Shown piece by piece: positions 59,760-64,000 of a DNA stretch of 64,000 nucleotides; position 1 is the first letter of the stretch, and each line of letters opens with the position of its first letter. A model generated the notes under the pieces. The model saw only the letters and a program-made list of their open reading frames with translations. It was not told where the DNA came from and ran no database searches. A program made the translations under genes and the position numbers. This stretch comes from an uncultured bacterium (GTDB lineage Bacteria; Bacillota; Clostridia; Lachnospirales; Lachnospiraceae): positions 34,623-98,622 of the forward strand of contig CAJMNR010000008.1 in assembly GCA_905214875.1 (NCBI GenBank), read 5' to 3'.

Positions 59760-60383
59760 ATGCCTACTATATTATTATTAGTACTGTTATTTTGTGTATG
59801 GGTTCGATACGAACGAAAGAAATCCACAAAAATTGATACGGAAGCAAGAGAAGCTTTTATTGATACGGAGAAGAAAGCCAATATGGCAAGATCTCGCGAC
59901 ATCAGCAACCTCGATTATATCAAGGTTCCACTTCATAAATTGCCTCTTACAAAAGGGTCCGATGATACGCTTGACGAATATATCGATTCCCTGCTTGAGA
60001 TTAGTCAAAAGCCAATCTTAAATCTATCTAAATTCTCTAATACGGAATTGAAACTGCAATATGGAATTGCAAACTTTGAACGTTTAAGCGAATATGATGA
60101 AAATTTCTTTTCTTTAATCAAAACACTGGCATCCTATGGATGCTCGCTCTATGAGGCCAAACGCCTCGAGGATGCAAAAGCTGTGTTAGAATATGCAGTC
60201 TCTATCGGTTCTGATATGAAAGTATCTTTTCTTACATTAGCAAAAATCTATGCTGATGAAGAAAAAGAGCAAAAAATCGTTGGATTAGAAGCTCATATCA
60301 AGGAAACTCTTCCGGATAAAAGCGATGCTCTCATAGCAGATATAGAAAAAATAAGATACTATCAGTATTTTCAATATGAATAA
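59760..60383 (+). CDS. Membrane-anchored helical-repeat protein of unknown function
   Basis: 207 aa from the ATG at 59760 (AAAGG nine bases upstream). A single hydrophobic anchor at residues 3-16 (TILLLVLLFCVWV) is followed by a basic stop (RYERKKSTK), so the bulk would be cytoplasmic. The C-terminal part (LASYGCSLYEAKRLEDAKAVLEYAVSIGSDMKVSFLTLAKIYA) reads as two TPR-like helix pairs. Divergent from the small peptide gene. No specific family is recognised. Confidence 0.65.
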   Translation: MPTILLLVLLFCVWVRYERKKSTKIDTEAREAFIDTEKKANMARSRDISNLDYIKVPLHKLPLTKGSDDTLDEYIDSLLEISQKPILNLSKFSNTELKLQYGIANFERLSEYDENFFSLIKTLASYGCSLYEAKRLEDAKAVLEYAVSIGSDMKVSFLTLAKIYADEEKEQKIVGLEAHIKETLPDKSDALIADIEKIRYYQYFQYE

Positions 60384-60389
60384 GCAATT

Positions 60390-60430
60390 TGCTCTGTGGA
60401 CATCACTTGTCATACAGGGCAATTTTACTT
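60390..60430 (+). terminator. Probable terminator after the TPR-like gene
   Basis: Stem TTGCTCTGT / ACAGGGCAA (one G-U pair) with a 15-base loop and TTTTA behind; moderate quality. Confidence 0.45.
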
Positions 60431-60466
60431 TCTACTCTTATCATTCGCAATGTCAACAAGCTTATA

Positions 60467-61171
60467 CTATTGAATCCTTCCCTTTTCAGAAATAATCTGA
60501 TCAATCATACGCGAAGCCTCGCGTTTTGTTAGGTTTTCGACCTGTTGTACGTTGTCTATTTTATGATATTTCATTAAATCTATCAAGTAATTTTTTTGAC
60601 GCGGAGTGATCGGAGAATCCTTCTTAACTTTATAAGAATACGCTCTTGGTTCGGCATCATTTCCCATCTGCTGTCTCTTTGCCATTTCAAAATATAGCTC
60701 CATTGTAACCTTTGCATCATCAAATGCACGATGGGCATTGGGATTATATAAACCATAATGACGGCAAAGATTCTCAAGACTTCTGCTTGGCAGATCACTA
60801 TGAAGCTTCTTAGCAATTGCAAGCGTATCAATTACTTCGTGGTTAAATTTTTTGCCTGCACGCATAAATTCAGTCTTTAAAAAACGATAATCAAACCCCA
60901 CGTTATGTCCAAGTAATGCCTCATTTCCTAAGAATTGTTCCAACTCATCTACAATCTCTTCGAAACTCTTCGCGTCTGCTAACATCTCATCGGTAATCCC
61001 CGTTAAGTTCACAATTGTAGAAGATAATTCATATCCTGGATTAACTAGAGAAGAAAAGGTCTCTACGACCTCTCCATCTCTTACCTTTAAGGCTCCCACT
61101 TCAATAATATGATACTTTTCTGGCGACAATCCCGTCGTTTCTACGTCAATTGCAACAAATGACTGTACCAT
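60467..61171 (-). CDS. DEDDh exonuclease, DNA polymerase III epsilon-like
   Basis: 234 aa. Exonuclease motif I FVAIDVETTGLSPEKYHIIEVG (Asp/Glu), motif II LLGHNVGFDYRFLKTEF, motif III with the His and Asp in NPNAHRAFDDAKVTMELY. These form the DEDDh 3'-5' exonuclease fold. A C-terminal ~60-residue basic extension (TPRQKNYLIDLMKYHKI ... LTKREASRMIDQII) resembles a small SAP-like helix unit. It directly follows nth, sharing a ribosome site over its stop, so it may act in base-excision or mismatch repair. Confidence 0.9.
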   Translation of the reverse strand: MVQSFVAIDVETTGLSPEKYHIIEVGALKVRDGEVVETFSSLVNPGYELSSTIVNLTGITDEMLADAKSFEEIVDELEQFLGNEALLGHNVGFDYRFLKTEFMRAGKKFNHEVIDTLAIAKKLHSDLPSRSLENLCRHYGLYNPNAHRAFDDAKVTMELYFEMAKRQQMGNDAEPRAYSYKVKKDSPITPRQKNYLIDLMKYHKIDNVQQVENLTKREASRMIDQIISEKGRIQ

Positions 61172-61840
61172 CTATTTTCCTCTTTTCTTTCCCTTTTGAT
61201 AGCTCTTACAGTGTTCGTTTAAGAAACAAATTTCACACTGTGGACTTCTAGCCGCACAAATGCTTCTTCCATGTGCAATAATTTGGATGTTATACAAGAT
61301 CCAATGTTCCCTTGGAATCACATGCATCAGTTCGAATTCTATCTTTTCCGGATCCGTTTCCTTTGCAAACCCTAATTTGCCTGAAATACGTTTTACATGT
61401 GTATCTACGACAATACTAGGTTCATTGTATATATTTCCTCGAATTACATTGGCAGTCTTACGTCCTACCCCCGCAAGACTTGTCAACTCTTCCACAGTCC
61501 TTGGCACTTCGCCATGGAATTCCATCAACAGCTTTTGGGTACATAAAATGATATTACGAGCCTTGTTCTTATAAAAGCCTGTAGAACGAATATCATTTTC
61601 TAATTCCTTTAAATCTGCATTTGCAAATGCTTCAATGGACGGATACTTCTTAAATAACTCTTTGGTTACGATATTGACACGCTCATCCGTACATTGTGCA
61701 CTTAATATTGTAGCAATCAGCAACTGCCAAGCATTCTCATGATTTAGATAACACTTGTATTCGGTCGTATAATGTTCATCGAGCAAATCAAGCACTGCTT
61801 GAATACGCTCTCGTTCCTGTTTACTAATTCTTCTTGCCAT
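61172..61840 (-). CDS. nth: Endonuclease III
   Basis: 222 aa, normal length. Helix-hairpin-helix LTSLAGVGRKTANVIRGN with the catalytic Lys (G-V-G-R-K), the catalytic Asp in SIVVDTHVKRIS, and the [4Fe-4S] cluster pattern CX6CX2CX5C near the C-terminus (CAARSPQC, EIC, FLNEHC). A bifunctional DNA glycosylase/AP lyase for oxidised pyrimidines. AGGAG precedes the ATG, 12 bases after the radical SAM gene, with the exonuclease behind. Confidence 0.96.
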   Translation of the reverse strand: MARRISKQERERIQAVLDLLDEHYTTEYKCYLNHENAWQLLIATILSAQCTDERVNIVTKELFKKYPSIEAFANADLKELENDIRSTGFYKNKARNIILCTQKLLMEFHGEVPRTVEELTSLAGVGRKTANVIRGNIYNEPSIVVDTHVKRISGKLGFAKETDPEKIEFELMHVIPREHWILYNIQIIAHGRSICAARSPQCEICFLNEHCKSYQKGKKRGK

Positions 61841-61852
61841 GCGTTCTCCTGT

Positions 61853-63583
61853 CTAGCTAATAACTACTGTGCCTGCATCATGGTTTAACGGACTTCTGTT
61901 GTTGTAATCAAACAAGATTACCTGTGGCTCACATACCGCCTTACCTGTTCTTGCTGTTTCCTCAACGTTAATCGTAAATTGTTCCACATGCACTAGTTTT
62001 ATCAACTTCTTAAATGGAACTCCTTCATATCCTAAAACACGAATACTTTCTTCTTGTTCTTGTAACTGTTCCATTAATTTCTTATATTCATTTTCTTCCT
62101 GAGCTGCAAACTGTGGTCTGCTCTTCATCTTCTCTCGAAGATAGCAGTCATATGTCAGGATTTGTTCAAATACCTCTACCTGTTCTCCAACTTCTTTCTT
62201 ATAGAAATCAAGCAGAATATAGAAACGTTGGATTCTGGAGTGGTTACGGTCAAATAATTCATTCTCTTCGTAATAGTCAGCTAACTTTGTATACAGATCA
62301 AATGGAGTCTCAAAGAAATGTTCTAAATACTTCACAGAATTTATAAATTGTCCACTATTATAATATACTTCAACCATGTCTTCTAGACCTTTTAAACGAA
62401 GAACCTCATCATACGTGAGCCATTTTGTATAAAGGACCTCGTAAGGAGCTGCATCCTTATACACGATTCCATACTTTTCACAGCATTCATGCATATAAGA
62501 GCCCTTTAATACCTTTAAGAAGCCAATCTGTAGCTGGTCTGGTTCCATGGCATATACCTCATTAAATGAGTTTCTGAATGTCTTATAGTCTTCATAAGGA
62601 AGTCCAATGATAAGATCAAGATGCTGATGCACATTATGCCCTCTTTTAACTCCGTCTACTGCCTTTCTTAACTTCGTAAGATCCATCTTACGACGGATAG
62701 CTGTAATCGTCTCTTCATTCGTGGACTGTACCCCGATTTCTAACTGCACAAGGCCTGGACGCATCTTATTTAATAACTCGATCTCTTTTTCACGTAAAAT
62801 ATCTGCAGATACTTCAAAATGGAAATTAGTAATTCCATTATCATGTTCATAAAGGTATTCCCAAATCTCCATCGTATGCACTGGATTACAGTTAAATGTA
62901 CGGTCTACGAACTTTACCTGCATTACGTTTTGATCTAAGAAAAATTGTAATTCTTTTTTCACCACTTCAATATCACGTAGTCTTACTCGCTTATCAATGG
63001 AAGAAAGACAGTAACTGCAAGAGTATGGACAGCCACGGCTTGTCTCATAATAAATGATCTTATTCTTAAAGTCTTCCATCTTTTCATAAGGAAATGGTAC
63101 TTTTGTTAAGTCCATCATCTCTCTTGGAGATGTAACAGTTACCTCTCCCTCTACACGATATGCAATTCCTTTAATATCAGAAAGTTCTTTCTTTTGATCA
63201 ACTACATGCTGCATCACTTCATAGAAGGTCTCTTCTCCTTCTCCAATCATGACACCCTCAATCTCCGGATGGAGTTCTAATACTTGCTTCACATCATAAG
63301 AAACCTCAGGTCCTCCAACCCAGATTCTCGTATTTGGAAGCAACTTATGAAGCTCCTTGGTAAGCTCATATACCATGTTAATGTTCCAAATATAACAAGA
63401 GAATCCGATAAAATCAGGTTTCTCCTTATAAATCCCGCCAATAATCGCATCTAACTGATTATTGATTGTGAATTCTGCAATGTCTATTTGATCTTCATAC
63501 TCCTTGGCATATCCCTTTAAACAATACACCGCAAGGTTTGAATGAATGTATTTTGCATTAATTGCCGCTAATAAAATTTTCAT
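61853..63583 (-). CDS. B12-binding radical SAM protein (DUF4080 type)
   Basis: 576 aa from the ATG at 63583 (AGGA seven bases upstream). A cobalamin-binding-like N-terminal domain (KILLAAINAKYIHSNLAVYCLKGYA; GFSCYIWNINMVYELT; WVGGPEVSYD), then the radical SAM domain with the cluster motif RGCPYSCSYC near residue 188, then a C-terminal DUF4080-like region. Related proteins are annotated as B12-binding radical SAM enzymes; no substrate is known. In a minus-strand row with nth and the exonuclease. Confidence 0.9.
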   Translation of the reverse strand: MKILLAAINAKYIHSNLAVYCLKGYAKEYEDQIDIAEFTINNQLDAIIGGIYKEKPDFIGFSCYIWNINMVYELTKELHKLLPNTRIWVGGPEVSYDVKQVLELHPEIEGVMIGEGEETFYEVMQHVVDQKKELSDIKGIAYRVEGEVTVTSPREMMDLTKVPFPYEKMEDFKNKIIYYETSRGCPYSCSYCLSSIDKRVRLRDIEVVKKELQFFLDQNVMQVKFVDRTFNCNPVHTMEIWEYLYEHDNGITNFHFEVSADILREKEIELLNKMRPGLVQLEIGVQSTNEETITAIRRKMDLTKLRKAVDGVKRGHNVHQHLDLIIGLPYEDYKTFRNSFNEVYAMEPDQLQIGFLKVLKGSYMHECCEKYGIVYKDAAPYEVLYTKWLTYDEVLRLKGLEDMVEVYYNSGQFINSVKYLEHFFETPFDLYTKLADYYEENELFDRNHSRIQRFYILLDFYKKEVGEQVEVFEQILTYDCYLREKMKSRPQFAAQEENEYKKLMEQLQEQEESIRVLGYEGVPFKKLIKLVHVEQFTINVEETARTGKAVCEPQVILFDYNNRSPLNHDAGTVVIS

Positions 63584-63721
63584 TATTAATTCCTTTCTAA
63601 AAATAAGCACTATCGCTAGTATACCACAACTATAGCCACCATGCTAGGATACCTAATTTACATAAATATAAGTTTATGGTTCTTATGACATTCTTCTACA
63701 GCGAGAAAAGTTTCCTAGAGA

Positions 63722-63910
63722 GAACAAAGTGTGTGTTCCACACACTCTCGCGTCTTTTGCGTTTGTCAAGGAACGCACACTTTGCCCGCGCCGAACCTGG
63801 TCTTGGTAGCGACATCTTCCTTTCAGGTGAGTGCGCATCACACGCCCCGCTTTTTGGGAGATTTTTTATTGTTAGGAAAGAGCTCGACAGAGAAATTTCC
63901 TAACAATAAA
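63722..63910 (+). repeat. Intergenic structured repeat, copy 3
   Basis: Same element as at 16458 and 32573. It differs by TTGCGTTTG instead of TTGTGTTTG and GGGAGATTTTTT instead of GGGACATTTTT. The 3' hairpin ATTGTTAGGAAA / TTTCCTAACAAT is complete (12 bp). It ends AATAAAAAAA against the tRNA-Gly terminator. It fills much of the 366-base gap between the radical SAM gene and the tRNA; the ~135 bases left of it are AT-rich, with nothing else recognised apart from AGCGAGAAAAGTTTCCTA at its border. Confidence 0.9.
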
Positions 63911-63914
63911 AAAA

Positions 63915-63935
63915 GAGACGATATAAAATCGTCTC
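63915..63935 (-). terminator. Terminator behind tRNA-Gly
   Basis: Stem GAGACGAT / ATCGTCTC with a 5-base loop, followed on the minus strand by TTTTTTTATTG, the T-run being shared with repeat copy 3. Confidence 0.85.
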
Positions 63936-63949
63936 TCTCAAAAATAAAA

Positions 63950-64000
63950 AGCGGGTGATGGGAATCGAACCCACGTATCTAGCTTGGAAGGCTAGTGTTC
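63950..64000 (-). tRNA. tRNA-Gly (anticodon UCC), 5' part beyond the window
   Basis: On the minus strand: anticodon stem CTAGC / GCTAG around the loop CTTCCAA (anticodon UCC), T-arm GTGGG-TTCGATT-CCCAT, and the acceptor 3' strand CACCCGC with discriminator U. CCA is not encoded. Only about 51 of ~74 bases are present; the D-arm and the 5' acceptor strand lie past the right edge. Confidence 0.93.

Noticed and set aside
1..64000. CRISPR arrays, insertion sequences with transposase, rRNA genes, prophage genes
   Set aside because: None seen when reading both strands; the only repeats with more than two copies are the intergenic element and the short operator half-sites.

Overview
The window looks like a stretch of chromosome from a low-GC, spore-forming, flagellated, pectin-using Firmicute of the Lachnospiraceae type (Lachnoclostridium/Clostridium phytofermentans-like; the family assignment is inference, no search was possible). 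The basis is AT-rich intergenic DNA with strong AGGAGG-type ribosome sites, the spore-coat cotJA-cotJB-cotJC operon, a Bacillus-like mbl-flhO-flhP-rod protein group, comFC-yvyF, MutS2, RecD2, YhaM-like and VanW-family proteins. There are no rRNA genes, prophage, transposase or CRISPR array. One tRNA-Gly(UCC) is cut by the right edge.

Layout. 1-2.2 kb: ridA, acyl-ACP thioesterase and a CvfB-like S1 protein. 2.2-6.6 kb (minus): recD2, a sugar nucleotidyltransferase, comFC, yvyF. 6.7-9.7 kb (minus): flagellar rod genes behind mbl/mreB, with a good sigma-D-like promoter. 10-12.9 kb: membrane protein, cotJ operon, two small genes. 13-30.6 kb: a galacturonate/pectin-oligomer locus. 30.7-38.1 kb: chemoreceptor, MATE exporter, AraC regulator, HAD phosphatase, NAD-dependent epimerase, SEC-C methionine aminopeptidase. 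38.2-47.5 kb (minus): a ten-gene phospho-polyol/surface-glycan-like cluster with several unrecognised families. 47.6-63.6 kb: rlmD, yhaM, an HtrA-like protein lacking the protease signature, mutS2, a two-component system, trmL, a HypE-like protein, a VanW protein, a 34-aa membrane peptide, a DEDDh exonuclease, nth and a B12-binding radical SAM protein.

Pectin locus. An ABC importer (binding protein plus two permeases) brings in oligogalacturonides. A GH28 enzyme without signal peptide would trim them in the cytoplasm. UxaC, UxaB and UxaA convert galacturonate to 2-keto-3-deoxygluconate (KDG); KduI and KduD bring the unsaturated-uronate product to the same KDG; KdgK and KdgA take KDG to pyruvate and glyceraldehyde-3-phosphate. 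A LacI regulator divergent from uxaB sits between matching TGTAAG/CTTACA sites placed on both start sites, so the control circuit can be read from the DNA. KdgA carries a fused C-terminal glyoxalase/VOC domain.

Most unusual features: (1) three nearly identical ~185-bp intergenic elements (16.5, 32.6, 63.7 kb), all in the same orientation, each lying directly against the U-tract of a Rho-independent terminator of a minus-strand gene, with conserved hairpins; (2) the 38-47.5 kb cluster, with duplicated Rossmann/GT-B-like proteins and duplicated small proteins of unknown family; (3) an HtrA-PDZ protein without the catalytic serine motif.
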